Part shown: positions 9,034 through 17,941 of the stretch, piece by piece
Layout: each line of letters starts with the position of its first letter
Position numbering within the stretch: the first letter of the stretch is position 1
Assembly (NCBI GenBank): GCA_040403535.1
Contig: JBBAKL010000002.1
Location: 1 to 64,000, forward strand
Reading direction: 5' to 3'
DNA from: JAHEYG01 sp040403535
GTDB lineage: Bacteria; Bacteroidota; Bacteroidia; B-17B0; Aurantibacillaceae
DNA length: 64,000 nucleotides
Program-made: the position numbers and the translations under genes
The notes under the pieces: generated by a model
What the model saw: only the letters and a program-made list of their open reading frames with translations
The model's database searches: none
What the model was told of the DNA's origin: nothing

Positions 9034-9785
9034 AGTCTAACTTCAATATTATCGTTTTGTAATTCTAATTTTAAGTTTTTAATATTTATCTCTCCGAAAT
9101 GAAATACGCTGGCCGCTAATGCCGCATCCGCTTTTCCTAATAGAAAGGCGTCGGAAAAATGTTTAATAGTACCGGCTCCGCCACTTGCAATAACAGGAAC
9201 ATTAACATGTGTGGATATTAATTTTGTAATATTATTGGCAAATCCGGCTTTAGTACCGTCATTATTCATCGAAGTCAGCAATATTTCGCCGGCACCTAAT
9301 GCAGCACCTTCTAAAGCCCAATCCAGCGCTTTTTTTTCAGTTTTTACTTTTCCACCATTTAGGTATACATACCAATCTCCATTCTCAAATTTTGTATCAA
9401 TGGCTAGCACAACACACTGGCTTCCGAATTGAGCGGCCATGTCGGCAATTAGTTGTGGATTTTTGAAAGCACTTGTATTGACAGATATTTTATCAGCACC
9501 TGCCTTCAGTAACACAGAAACATCTTCAACACTACTTATTCCTCCTCCTACCGTAAATGGAATATTAATGTTTTGAGCGATACGTGTAACTAATTCTGAT
9601 AATGTTTTTCTTTTTTCGTTAGTAGCGGTAATATCCAGAAATACCAATTCGTCTGCACCTTCTTTACAATAGCGAATAGCTAATTCAACAGGATCCCCTG
9701 CATCACGAATATTTTCGAAATTGATTCCTTTAACGGTACGGCCGTCTTTAATATCAAGGCATGGTATGATTCTTTTCGTGAGCAT
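9030..9785 (-). CDS. hisF: imidazole glycerol phosphate synthase, cyclase subunit
   Basis: A 251-residue TIM barrel that uses ammonia from HisH to convert PRFAR to imidazole glycerol phosphate and AICAR. Catalytic Asp11 is in MLTKRIIPCLD and the second Asp in VLAIDTKFENGDW. The phosphate loops TVGGGISSVEDV and PVIASGGAGTIKHF are present. I chose the ATG at 9785 because MLTKRIIPCLDI is the family N-terminus and it begins 1 nt after the hisA stop. The longer frame from 9830 would run back into hisA and add an unrelated 15 residues. It overlaps hisIE by 4 nt. Confidence 0.97.
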   Translation of the reverse strand: MLTKRIIPCLDIKDGRTVKGINFENIRDAGDPVELAIRYCKEGADELVFLDITATNEKRKTLSELVTRIAQNINIPFTVGGGISSVEDVSVLLKAGADKISVNTSAFKNPQLIADMAAQFGSQCVVLAIDTKFENGDWYVYLNGGKVKTEKKALDWALEGAALGAGEILLTSMNNDGTKAGFANNITKLISTHVNVPVIASGGAGTIKHFSDAFLLGKADAALAASVFHFGEINIKNLKLELQNDNIEVRL

Positions 9786-9786
9786 A

Positions 9787-10533
9787 TTAATTCCCAGAAG
9801 ATTTTGCGGATGATCGCAGATTAAATTCATTTATTTCATCTAAAGTAATTCGTCCTTCATAAATAGCCTTTCCAACTATGGCGCCGCCGCAACCAATTTT
9901 TTCCAACGCAACTATATCTTTCATGTTGGAAACGCCACCGGAAGCTATGATTTTTAATTCCGGAATCTCTTTCATTATTTTCATGTAGAGATCTAATGAA
10001 GGTCCTTGCAACATGCCGTCTTTAGAAATATCAGTACAAAACACATTCTTAATTCCTTTGTAAAAATTTATTTTTATAAAATCAATAACATCGATATCCG
10101 TTGTCTTAAGCCAGCCTCCGATTGCAATTTTATTTTGACTCACATCCGCTCCGAGCATGATTTTACCGGCACCATATTTTTCAATCCAACTAAAAAACAC
10201 TTCCGGTTCTTTTACAGCCAAACTTCCAATTGTCGCTAGATTGGCGCCTGCGTTAAAAACTGCTTCTAAAGATTGTTCTGATTTAATTCCTCCGCCAAAA
10301 TCGATATTGAGTCCGGTATTGGAGGCGATTGTTTCCAATACTTTGATATTAACTATTTCGCCTTTTTTTGCGCCATCCAAATCAACCAGATGCAGTCTTT
10401 TGATTCCTATGTCTTCAAATTGTTTGGCAACTTCCAAAGGGTTTTCATTGTAAATCGTTTTCATGTCGTAATCACCTTGTGTAAGGCGTACGCATTTTCC
10501 ATCGATTAAATCTATTGCCGGTATAATATCCAT
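9787..10533 (-). CDS. hisA: ProFAR isomerase
   Basis: A 248-residue (beta/alpha)8 barrel catalysing the Amadori isomerisation of ProFAR to PRFAR. The N-terminus MDIIPAIDLIDGKCVRLTQG carries catalytic Asp8. The second catalytic Asp is in FCTDISKDGMLQGPS. The phosphate-binding loops are DFGGGIKSEQSL and IASGGVSNMKDI. The length is normal. It sits between hisH (1-nt gap) and hisF (1-nt gap) in the usual HAF order. Confidence 0.97.
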   Translation of the reverse strand: MDIIPAIDLIDGKCVRLTQGDYDMKTIYNENPLEVAKQFEDIGIKRLHLVDLDGAKKGEIVNIKVLETIASNTGLNIDFGGGIKSEQSLEAVFNAGANLATIGSLAVKEPEVFFSWIEKYGAGKIMLGADVSQNKIAIGGWLKTTDIDVIDFIKINFYKGIKNVFCTDISKDGMLQGPSLDLYMKIMKEIPELKIIASGGVSNMKDIVALEKIGCGGAIVGKAIYEGRITLDEINEFNLRSSAKSSGN

Positions 10534-10534
10534 C

Positions 10535-11128
10535 TTATAATTTTATAAAGTTCTCCAGTAATTTTTGTCCGTCATCTGCCGATTTTTCGGGGTGGAATTG
10601 AGCGCCATAGAAATTATTCTTGTTTAAAGCACTCGAGTAATTAATCCCGTAGTCTGTTACTGCAATGGTGTCGCTACATAAATTGGCATAATATCCATGA
10701 ACAAAATACATGTAATCTTTTTCTTTTATACCGTTAAATAATTCTGATTTAAGATTGAATATTTTATTCCAACCTATTTGAGGCACTTTTAATTCACTAT
10801 TATTTTCAAATTGGAATTTCTTAATACTAGCGTCAAAAATCCCAATGCAATCTGTATTTCCTTCTTCCGAATGTTTGCACAACAACTGCATTCCAAGACA
10901 TATTCCAAGTACGGGTTGTTTTAAATGTTGAATGGTTATATCCAACTTTTTATCTTTTAAATAATTCATAGCACTTGAAGCTTCTCCCACACCCGGAAAT
11001 ATTATTTTATCGGCTGAATTAATTTCAATGATATTATCGGAAACAATGGGTTCAATTCCCAGTCTGTTAAGTGCAAATCTTACAGATTGTATGTTACCGG
11101 CATTATATTTTATTACAACTACTTTCAT
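10535..11128 (-). CDS. hisH: imidazole glycerol phosphate synthase, glutaminase subunit
   Basis: A 197-residue class I glutamine amidotransferase that supplies ammonia to HisF. The nucleophile is C77 in VLGICLGMQLL, and the His/Glu of the triad are H179 and E181 in QFHPEKSADDG. The oxyanion strand IIFPGVGEASSAM is present. Its start overlaps the hisB stop by 1 nt (TAATG). HisH and HisF form a heterodimer, and their genes are separated here only by hisA. Confidence 0.97.
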   Translation of the reverse strand: MKVVVIKYNAGNIQSVRFALNRLGIEPIVSDNIIEINSADKIIFPGVGEASSAMNYLKDKKLDITIQHLKQPVLGICLGMQLLCKHSEEGNTDCIGIFDASIKKFQFENNSELKVPQIGWNKIFNLKSELFNGIKEKDYMYFVHGYYANLCSDTIAVTDYGINYSSALNKNNFYGAQFHPEKSADDGQKLLENFIKL

Positions 11129-12234
11129 TATAAAAGTCCCTTAGTGCTAGGCAATTCATTATTGTTGATGTCGCGCTTTAAAGCAAACTTAATTGCCTTT
11201 GCAAACGACTTGAATATTGCTTCTATCTTATGATGTTCGTTATCGCCTTCGGCTTTAATATTTAAATTACATTTTGATGCGTCACTAAATGATTTGAAAA
11301 AATGAAAGAACATTTCAGTTGGCATATCTCCAACTTTTTCTCTCTTAAATTCAGCTTCCCATTCAATCCAGTTTCTCCCGCCAAAATCAATGGCCACTTG
11401 CGCTAAACAATCATCCATAGGTAAGCAAAAACCGTAGCGTTCAATACCTTTTTTATTACCAATTGCTTTTGTAAATGCTTCGCCTAAAGCAATACCTACG
11501 TCTTCTATCGTATGATGTTCGTCAATATGCAAATCGCCCTTCGCATTTATGGTTAAGTCAATAGAGCCATGACGTGCAATCTGATCTAACATGTGATTAA
11601 AGAAATGAAGTCCAGTGTCAATATTCGCCTTTCCTGTTCCGTCAAGATTTAATTTTATTGTTATGTCTGTTTCATTTGTTTTACGAGAATTTTCCGTAAT
11701 TCTTGGCGGCAGTTTTAACAAATTATAAATCTCTTCCCAATTCTCAACTATTGCTTCAATGTTTTCGGTTCCAACCGGCACATCGTTATTCTTATAAAAA
11801 ATGGCTTTGCTATTTAGATTGGCTGCTAATTTAACATCCGTTAAGCGGTCGCCAATCACATATGAATTTTGTAAATCATAACCGCCTTCCAAATATTTTG
11901 TAAGCATTCCGGTGTTAGGTTTACGAGTAGGTTTATTTTCAAAATCAAACGAACGGTCGATGCATATTTCGCTGAATTTTATCCCTTCATTTTCTAATGC
12001 CTCGATAATGAAATTCTGAACAGGCCAGAATGTGTTTTCGGGAAATGAATCTGTTCCTAATCCATCCTGATTGGTGACCATTACCAGTTCGTAATCCAGT
12101 TCCCTAGCTATTTTACCTAGCCAGGTAAAAACTCCCGGAAGGAATTTTAATTTATCAAAACTGTCGATTTGAAAAGTATCAGGTGGTTCCCAGATTAATG
12201 TTCCGTCACGATCAATAAATAAAACCTTTTTCAT
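11128..12234 (-). CDS. hisB: bifunctional histidinol-phosphatase / imidazoleglycerol-phosphate dehydratase
   Basis: A 368-residue fusion. Residues 1-165 are a HAD phosphatase (FIDRDGTLIWEPP with D8 and D10; VTNQDGLGTDSFP; RKPNTGM; VIGDRLTDV). Residues about 175-368 are IGP dehydratase with the metal-binding motifs GLHFFNHMLDQIARH, DEHHTIEDVGIALGEA and NEHHKIEAIFKSFAKA. It performs both the dehydration before HisC and the dephosphorylation after it. It overlaps hisC and hisH by 1 nt each. The fusion is typical of Bacteroidota and enterobacteria. Confidence 0.97.
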   Translation of the reverse strand: MKKVLFIDRDGTLIWEPPDTFQIDSFDKLKFLPGVFTWLGKIARELDYELVMVTNQDGLGTDSFPENTFWPVQNFIIEALENEGIKFSEICIDRSFDFENKPTRKPNTGMLTKYLEGGYDLQNSYVIGDRLTDVKLAANLNSKAIFYKNNDVPVGTENIEAIVENWEEIYNLLKLPPRITENSRKTNETDITIKLNLDGTGKANIDTGLHFFNHMLDQIARHGSIDLTINAKGDLHIDEHHTIEDVGIALGEAFTKAIGNKKGIERYGFCLPMDDCLAQVAIDFGGRNWIEWEAEFKREKVGDMPTEMFFHFFKSFSDASKCNLNIKAEGDNEHHKIEAIFKSFAKAIKFALKRDINNNELPSTKGLL

Positions 12235-13286
12235 TATTTGTATTCTTTTAAAATGGTAATCAATTTTTCATTTTCATTCTTAGTTCCGACAGTTATTCTA
12301 AGACATCCTTCACACAATTCTACTTTGCTTCTGTCGCGTATAATTATTTTTTTAGTAACAAGGTAGTTGTAAATTGTAAGCGGATCGTTCGTTTTTACTA
12401 ATATAAAATTGGCATCACTCGGATAGACTTTAATGATAAAAGGAAGCAATGCTAATTCTGCACTCAATTTATCTCTTTCCTCTACGGTTTCTTTTATCCA
12501 TGCATTTATTTTGTCAGTATTATTTAAAGCATCTAATACTAATTTTTGTGAAGCAATATTGATGTTATAAGGAGGTTTAATTCTATTAAAAATATCGATG
12601 ATAGTTTCAGAGGCAAATGCCATACCTACCCTTAAGCCTGCTAAACCCCATGCTTTCGATAAAGTTTGCAATATTACCAGGTTAGGGTAATTTAAAAGTT
12701 CAGGAATAAGGCTTCTGTATCTTGCGAAATTGATATACGCTTCATCAATTATAACCAATCCTGAAAAGTTCTCTAATATTTTTTTAATAGCTTCCCATTT
12801 TACGCCATTCCCTGTTGGGTTATTCGGACAACAGATGAAGATTAATTTAGTGTTGTTGTTAATGGCTTTTAAAATATTCTCGGTGTCCAGTTGAAATTCT
12901 TCCGCTGTTAACGGCACTCTTTTAATTTTTACGTCGTTGATGTTTGCGGATACTTCGTACATTCCGTATGTAGGTGGACAAATAATAATGTTATCAACTC
13001 CGGGATTACAAAATGCTCTGAATAAAATATCAATCGCTTCATCGCTACCGTTGCCAAGAAAAATATTTTGAATGGGTAAGCCTTTTATTTTACCTAGTTT
13101 TTCTTTAACCTCTAATTGCAATGGATCGGGATAACGATTGTAGTTGGCATCCAATGGAGAACCAAACGAATTCTCATTCGCATCTAAAAAAATTCCTTCC
13201 TTACCTTTAAACTCACTTCTGGCTGAGGAGTAAGGTTTAAGGTTCTTAATATTTGTTCTTGTAATTCTGTCTAAATTAAATTCCAT
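12234..13286 (-). CDS. hisC: histidinol-phosphate aminotransferase
   Basis: A 350-residue fold-type I PLP enzyme that transfers an amino group from glutamate to imidazole acetol phosphate. The Schiff-base lysine is K211 in LQTLSKAWGLAGLRVG. Other family motifs are LDANENSFG, FLGNGSDEAID, CPNNPTGN and VIIDEAYINF. The length is usual. It starts 17 nt after hisD and overlaps hisB by 1 nt. Confidence 0.96.
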   Translation of the reverse strand: MEFNLDRITRTNIKNLKPYSSARSEFKGKEGIFLDANENSFGSPLDANYNRYPDPLQLEVKEKLGKIKGLPIQNIFLGNGSDEAIDILFRAFCNPGVDNIIICPPTYGMYEVSANINDVKIKRVPLTAEEFQLDTENILKAINNNTKLIFICCPNNPTGNGVKWEAIKKILENFSGLVIIDEAYINFARYRSLIPELLNYPNLVILQTLSKAWGLAGLRVGMAFASETIIDIFNRIKPPYNINIASQKLVLDALNNTDKINAWIKETVEERDKLSAELALLPFIIKVYPSDANFILVKTNDPLTIYNYLVTKKIIIRDRSKVELCEGCLRITVGTKNENEKLITILKEYK

Positions 13287-13303
13287 ATCACTTATCTTTA
13301 ATC

Positions 13304-14581
13304 TTAATACTTTAATCTTATTGAAACTGCATTCTTGTGCGCGTCTAGTCCTTCAGCTTCCGCCATCAACTCAATCGTTTTGCCAATGGTGTTGATCCCT
13401 TCTTTGCTAAGTTTCTGGAAAGTTATTTTCTTTACGAAACTATCAAGTGAAACACCACTATAAGCCTTAGCATATCCATTAGTAGGTAAAGTGTGATTTG
13501 TTCCTGAAGCATAATCACCTGCGCTTTCGCACGAGTAATTGCCAATAAAAACAGAGCCGGCATTCACAACTTTTCCTGCTAATTCATCGGCATTTTGACA
13601 GGCAATGATTAAGTGCTCGGAAGCATATTCGTTTAATAATTCCATGCCTTCTTCAAGGGTATTAACAAGAATTGCCTTGCTGTTTTGGAGTGCTTTTTCT
13701 GCAATGCTATTTCTGCTTAGCGCTTTTAATTGCAGCTCTAATTCCTTATTCACGTCATTAATTACGTTTTCAATATTACTGACAAGAATTACCTGGCTAT
13801 CTGGTCCGTGTTCTGCCTGTGATAATAAATCGGCGGCAACAAATGCGGGCACGCAACTTTTATCAGCTATTACTGCAACTTCCGAAGGTCCGGCCGGCAT
13901 GTCAATGGCTACACCTTCTTTATTGATTAATTGTTTGGCACAAGTCACATATTGATTACCGGGACCGAAAATTTTATATACTTGAGGAATACTTTCGGTG
14001 CCGTATGCCATGGCGGCAATGGCTTGCACACCGCCAACCTTAAATATTTTTGTAACGCCTACCAATTGTGCTGCAAATAAAATAGCCGGATTAATATTTC
14101 CATTTGAATCAGATGGTGTACATAAAATGATTTCCTTACAACCTGCCAGTTTAGCAGGAACACCTAACATTAATACTGTTGAGAAGAGTGGAGCAGAACC
14201 ACCGGGAATATATAAACCAACTTTTTCAATACCTACAGATTTTCTCCAGCAAACCACACCGGTAGTTGTTTCTATTGACTGTGTTTGTTCTTTTTGAACC
14301 GAGTGAAATGTTTCAATGTTGGTTTTAGCCTCCTTAATTGCATTTTTCAACTCCACACTTAGTTTTGTTTCAGCAGAATTAATTTCCTCCTGATTAACTT
14401 CAAATGAATTTAATTTGGCTTTATCAAACTGTAAAGCATATTTCTTCACCGCGCTATCCCCATTGGTTTTAATGTCCGCTAAAATGGATTTTACAGCCTC
14501 TTCAAGTGAAGCAGAATCAAGTGCCGGGCGCTTTAGTAGTTCTTTCCAGGTGGATTTATCCGGATAATTTATTGTAATCAT
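13304..14581 (-). CDS. hisD: histidinol dehydrogenase
   Basis: A 425-residue zinc enzyme that oxidises histidinol to histidine using two NAD+. The conserved blocks are all present: VGLYIPGGSAPLFSTVLMLG, FKVGGVQAIAAMAYGTESIP, KIFGPGNQYVTCAK, DMPAGPSEVAVIAD, LLSQAEHGPDSQVILV, NEYASEHLIIAC and SAGDYASGTNHTLPTNGYA. The Gln/His zinc ligands fall in the SQAEHG and NHTLPT motifs. It overlaps hisG by 1 nt and is the second structural gene of the operon. Confidence 0.97.
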   Translation of the reverse strand: MITINYPDKSTWKELLKRPALDSASLEEAVKSILADIKTNGDSAVKKYALQFDKAKLNSFEVNQEEINSAETKLSVELKNAIKEAKTNIETFHSVQKEQTQSIETTTGVVCWRKSVGIEKVGLYIPGGSAPLFSTVLMLGVPAKLAGCKEIILCTPSDSNGNINPAILFAAQLVGVTKIFKVGGVQAIAAMAYGTESIPQVYKIFGPGNQYVTCAKQLINKEGVAIDMPAGPSEVAVIADKSCVPAFVAADLLSQAEHGPDSQVILVSNIENVINDVNKELELQLKALSRNSIAEKALQNSKAILVNTLEEGMELLNEYASEHLIIACQNADELAGKVVNAGSVFIGNYSCESAGDYASGTNHTLPTNGYAKAYSGVSLDSFVKKITFQKLSKEGINTIGKTIELMAEAEGLDAHKNAVSIRLKY

Positions 14582-15435
14582 TATAAAATCATTTTTTCAA
14601 TTGGTACAACTAAAATTCCCTGTGCGCCATTCGCTTTAAGCTTTTCAATAATGTCCCAAAACTGATTTTCCTCTACTACAGAGTGAACCGAACTCCAACC
14701 TTTATCAGCCAAAGGTAAAATGGTCGGGCTTTTCATTCCCGGCAAAATTTTACAGATGGCATCCAGCTTATTGTTTGGGGCATTTAATAAAATGTATTTG
14801 TTGCTTTTAGCTGATCTTAGTGCTTTTATTCTGAATAATAATTTATTCAGTAATTCTGTTTTTTCTTTGTTTAATTTTTTATTGGCAATTAATACCGATT
14901 CTGATTTTAATATAACTTCTACTTCTTTCAGACCGTTACTCAATAAAGTACTACCTGAACTTACTAAGTCACAAATGGCATCTGCTAATCCAATGCTTGG
15001 TGCAATTTCTACGCTTCCACTGATTTCGTGAATTTCGGCTTTCACTTTATTTTGTTTAAGAAACTTTGAAAGGATATTGGCGTATGAAGTGGCGATTCGT
15101 AAACCATTTAAATCTTTTACAGACTTATAATTTTTATCTTTAGGTATAGCTAAGGATAAACGGCATTTACCGAATCCTAGTTTATCAACTGTTTTAACCT
15201 GTTTGTTTTTTTCCAGCAAAACGTTTTCGCCTACGATACCTATATCAGCAACACCATCCTCAATGTACTGCGGAATATCATCGTCACGCAAAAAATAAAT
15301 TTCTAATGGAAAGTTATAGGCTTCCGTTTTAAGTTTATTTAAACCGTTATTAATGTCGATGCCACATTCTTTTAAAAGACGTAATGAGTCTTCACTTAGG
15401 CGGCCGGATTTCTGAATTGCAATTTTTAGTTTCAT
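14581..15435 (-). CDS. hisG: ATP phosphoribosyltransferase, long form
   Basis: A 284-residue enzyme for the committed first step of histidine synthesis (ATP + PRPP to phosphoribosyl-ATP). The N-terminus MKLKIAIQKSGRLSEDSLRLL, the segment RDDDIPQYIEDGVADIGIVG and the PRPP loop CDLVSSGSTLLSNGL identify it. The length and the C-terminal regulatory domain (KILPGMKSPTILPL..., GAQGILVVPIEKMIL) mark the long, histidine-feedback-inhibited form that does not need HisZ. It is the first structural gene after the attenuator, starting about 20 nt past the terminator stem. Confidence 0.97.
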   Translation of the reverse strand: MKLKIAIQKSGRLSEDSLRLLKECGIDINNGLNKLKTEAYNFPLEIYFLRDDDIPQYIEDGVADIGIVGENVLLEKNKQVKTVDKLGFGKCRLSLAIPKDKNYKSVKDLNGLRIATSYANILSKFLKQNKVKAEIHEISGSVEIAPSIGLADAICDLVSSGSTLLSNGLKEVEVILKSESVLIANKKLNKEKTELLNKLLFRIKALRSAKSNKYILLNAPNNKLDAICKILPGMKSPTILPLADKGWSSVHSVVEENQFWDIIEKLKANGAQGILVVPIEKMIL

Positions 15436-15454
15436 ATTTATTGGTATTAAGTTA

Positions 15455-15487
15455 AATAAAAAAGGCTTACCGTGTATGGTAAGCCTT
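15455..15487 (-). terminator. his attenuator terminator
   Basis: On the minus strand AAGGCTTACC and GGTAAGCCTT form a perfect 10-bp stem around a 6-nt loop, followed by six T. It lies between the leader peptide stop and hisG. The 5' arm GGCUUACC can instead pair, over 8 bp including one G-U, with GGUAGGCC at 15537-15544 inside the leader peptide frame. That gives mutually exclusive terminator and antiterminator forms. Confidence 0.9.
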
Positions 15488-15513
15488 CTATTATGGTTGT
15501 TGTTAGTTTTATC

Positions 15514-15588
15514 TTAGTTTACATAAATACCATCATGGCCTACCGTAGTAAGGGAAGCGTGATGATGTATGTGGTTGATTTTTTTCAT
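15514..15588 (-). CDS. hisL: histidine operon leader peptide
   Basis: A 24-codon frame starts MKKINHIHHHASLTT and ends GHDGIYVN. Four of residues 6-10 are His (H6, H8, H9, H10), and there is a fifth at H18. The frame precedes an attenuator hairpin and hisG. The antiterminator strand GGUAGGCC begins 14 nt after the H10 codon, so a ribosome stalled on the His run would leave it free to pair with the terminator's 5' arm, while a ribosome that moves on would cover it and let the terminator form. This is classical histidine attenuation. It starts 27 nt after the hom stop. The peptide itself is not expected to have a function. Confidence 0.88.
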   Translation of the reverse strand: MKKINHIHHHASLTTVGHDGIYVN

Positions 15589-15596
15589 TTGTGGTA

Positions 15597-15628
15597 CAAA
15601 ATAAATGGATTTATATTAAATCTCCAAA
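15597..15628 (-). promoter_or_regulatory. candidate promoter of the his operon
   Basis: TTTG (15625-15628) and TTATTTTG (15597-15604) are spaced 20 nt apart, one mismatch from TTTG-N19-21-TAnnTTTG. The upstream box lies inside the end of hom. Transcription would begin only a few nt before the leader ATG, giving an almost leaderless short ORF. Confidence 0.4.
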
Positions 15629-16869
15629 TTTTCAGCTAATACGGCAGTGTTTTTGTCTTTTAAAGCCGTATTTAGTTTTATTTCATCACCAATAGACGCA
15701 ACAAAGAGCTTGTTTTTGGTAATATATTGCTTGTTATCTATAATATTCTGGAGTTTTATAATTCCAATAACATAATGGTATTCACCACCGGTGTATTGTT
15801 CGTTAATACTTTCAAATTTGAATTTTTTAAGGTCATCCTCCTGATTGTATCTTAAGTACACTTTTAAGGAAACATCATTTGTAAACTTAATCTTAGGGTT
15901 TTGCTTTTGTTTTTTGTATTCGTATTTATATCCATACGATAAAGCTGAAATATCTGATAACACCGCAGCACCGGTTGGATGTCCGCCTGCGCCACGACCT
16001 TTCAAGAATTGTTCACCCGAAAATTCTCCGTCTACAATTACACCGTTAAATTCATTGTCAACACTAAATAAGTGGTTATTGCTATTTACATATTTTGGGA
16101 GAACAAATACACTTACTTTATCTTCGGCAACACGCGTTACGGTAGGAACCAACTTTATTTTATAACTCTTTTCGCTGGCATAATTAATGTCATACGGACT
16201 TAAAGTGGTGATGCCGATGTTCAGTACCTCTTCTGGTTTAGCAAAAACACCAAAGGCATGTAAAGCTATAATGATGGCTTTAAATTTAGCGTCGAAACCT
16301 TCCACATCATTGGTAGGATCACTTTCGGCAAATCCTTTTTCCTGAGCTTGCTTTAAAGCAGCTTCATACGAAAGTTTTTCGGCTATGGTTTTGGTTAAGA
16401 TGTAATTGGTGGTGCCGTTAAAAATGCCGCTCACTTTTTGAATTTGCTCATTATCAAAATATTCTTCCAGTGTTCTGATAATTGGAATACTTCCGCAACT
16501 TGAAGCCTCGTAAAGGAATGATACGTTTTTTTCGTGTTGTAAGTCGTATAATTCCTGTAAATGCTGAGCTACCATTTTTTTATTGGCAGTAACAACGTGC
16601 TTGCCTTTACTTAAGGCATACTTCACAATATTATATGCTTCATCTGCGTCGTCGATTAATTCAACAATCACATCTATTTCCGGATTGTCTAAAATTTCAA
16701 ACTTATCAAATGTAAACACGCCTTTGTCCAATGGTCGGTCTTTCGATTTGTTTTTTACTGCAATTTTTACGATGTCAGCTTTAAATCCTTTACTATTGTT
16801 TAATACATGGTATAATCCCTGGCCAACGCAGCCAAATCCGAATAATCCTATTTTTAAATTCTTTGCCAT
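15616..16869 (-). CDS. hom: homoserine dehydrogenase
   Basis: A 417-residue monofunctional enzyme that reduces aspartate semialdehyde to homoserine, the precursor of methionine and threonine. The NAD(P)-binding motif is IGLFGFGCVGQG (residues 7-18). Substrate and catalytic blocks are GKHVVTANKKMVA, YEASSCGSIPIIRTL, SGIFNGTTNYIL, QEKGFAESDPTNDVEGFDAKFK and GRGAGGHPTGAAVLSDI. About 100 residues follow the catalytic domain and may form a degenerate ACT-like regulatory tail, which I cannot confirm. It begins 12 nt after metX in a SAM-riboswitch-controlled operon, which ties homoserine supply to methionine need. The his leader starts 27 nt beyond its stop. Confidence 0.95.
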   Translation of the reverse strand: MAKNLKIGLFGFGCVGQGLYHVLNNSKGFKADIVKIAVKNKSKDRPLDKGVFTFDKFEILDNPEIDVIVELIDDADEAYNIVKYALSKGKHVVTANKKMVAQHLQELYDLQHEKNVSFLYEASSCGSIPIIRTLEEYFDNEQIQKVSGIFNGTTNYILTKTIAEKLSYEAALKQAQEKGFAESDPTNDVEGFDAKFKAIIIALHAFGVFAKPEEVLNIGITTLSPYDINYASEKSYKIKLVPTVTRVAEDKVSVFVLPKYVNSNNHLFSVDNEFNGVIVDGEFSGEQFLKGRGAGGHPTGAAVLSDISALSYGYKYEYKKQKQNPKIKFTNDVSLKVYLRYNQEDDLKKFKFESINEQYTGGEYHYVIGIIKLQNIIDNKQYITKNKLFVASIGDEIKLNTALKDKNTAVLAENLEI

Positions 16870-16881
16870 ATTATATTTTCT

Positions 16882-17940
16882 TTAGATAAGTGTTAATAAT
16901 TGTTTTGTGTTTTTTTTATTGGGTGTTGAATAGAACTCTTTTATTAGGTCGGTTAATTGTTTTGTTTCTAATAAAAAGCCATCGTGTCCGTAAAACGAAT
17001 CTATTACTTTGTATTGAGCGTTTGGAATGTGTCTTGCTAAAAATTCCTGTTCACTTGGCGGAAATAATAAATCAGAGCTAATAGCTACTACCAGAGTTTT
17101 TGCTTTGATGGTGCTTAAAGCGTGTTCAGGACTTTCTGTTCTGTTTCGCGCAACATTATGTGCATCCATGGCTTCAGATAAGCGTACGTATGAATACGCG
17201 TTAAATCGCTTTACTAATTTTTCACCCTGATAACGCTGGTAGGAAGAAGAAGCAAAATCATTAATCTTGTTTTGATTTTGCTCCTGTTGCGTGTTCGTAT
17301 AGGTATGATAGTTTCTGTAGCTTAATAAAGCAATACTTCTTGCTGCAGCTAAACCTTTTTGTCCTCCATCTGCTGTGTTCGAATAATACGTGCGATCTGC
17401 CTTTACTGCTAATCGTTGAGATTCATTAAAGGCAACTCCCCATGGTGAATGTTTAGCATTGGTAGCAATAATAATTAGGTTCCCTACCAATTCGGGTTTT
17501 AGTAGCGTCAACTCCTGAGCAATTTGTGCGCCTTGAGAACCACCGATTAAGGTGTGTATTTTATTTATACCTAAATGCTCGCGTAGGATATCTAACACGC
17601 GTGCCTGATCGCGGGTTGTAATATGAGGGAAATAACTATACCATGGTTGCTTGGTATCTGGGTTAATGCTTAATGGCCCGGTTGTCCCGTAGCAAGATCC
17701 TAAATTATTGGCGCAAACGATAAAGTAGTTGTTTGGATTAAAGAAATCATGCTCGCCAAATAATCCCTTCCACCAATCAAATACGTCGCTATTGGCAGTT
17801 AAGGCGTGGCTCACCCAAATAACATTGTTTTTATCCTTGTTTAATGTGCCGTAAGTGTTGTAGGCAATTTCAAGGGAAGGTAATGAAGCGCCTCCTTCTA
17901 ATTGAAATACTTTATTGTATTTATATACTGATGTGCTCAT
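16882..17940 (-). CDS. metX: homoserine O-acetyltransferase
   Basis: A 352-residue alpha/beta-hydrolase-fold enzyme that acylates homoserine in methionine synthesis. The nucleophile is S135 in LIGGSQGAQIAQE (GGSQG where many homologues have GGSMGG). Other family blocks are WVSHALTANSDVFDWW, NNLGSCYGTTGPLS, the Asp in VVAISSDLLFPP and the His in YGHDGFLLETKQL. It could use acetyl- or succinyl-CoA; I assume acetyl because of the MetX-type sequence. It starts 1 nt after the stop of a 75-residue unknown gene, and the SAM-I riboswitch is upstream. No sulfhydrylase or cystathionine gene is in the window. Confidence 0.94.
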   Translation of the reverse strand: MSTSVYKYNKVFQLEGGASLPSLEIAYNTYGTLNKDKNNVIWVSHALTANSDVFDWWKGLFGEHDFFNPNNYFIVCANNLGSCYGTTGPLSINPDTKQPWYSYFPHITTRDQARVLDILREHLGINKIHTLIGGSQGAQIAQELTLLKPELVGNLIIIATNAKHSPWGVAFNESQRLAVKADRTYYSNTADGGQKGLAAARSIALLSYRNYHTYTNTQQEQNQNKINDFASSSYQRYQGEKLVKRFNAYSYVRLSEAMDAHNVARNRTESPEHALSTIKAKTLVVAISSDLLFPPSEQEFLARHIPNAQYKVIDSFYGHDGFLLETKQLTDLIKEFYSTPNKKNTKQLLTLI

Positions 17941-17941
17941 A

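Noticed and set aside
13605..14297. Plus-strand open frames of about 100-116 codons opposite hisD
   Set aside because: They lie wholly inside a well-supported gene on the other strand, have biased hydrophobic/Ser composition typical of antisense frames, and match no recognisable protein.
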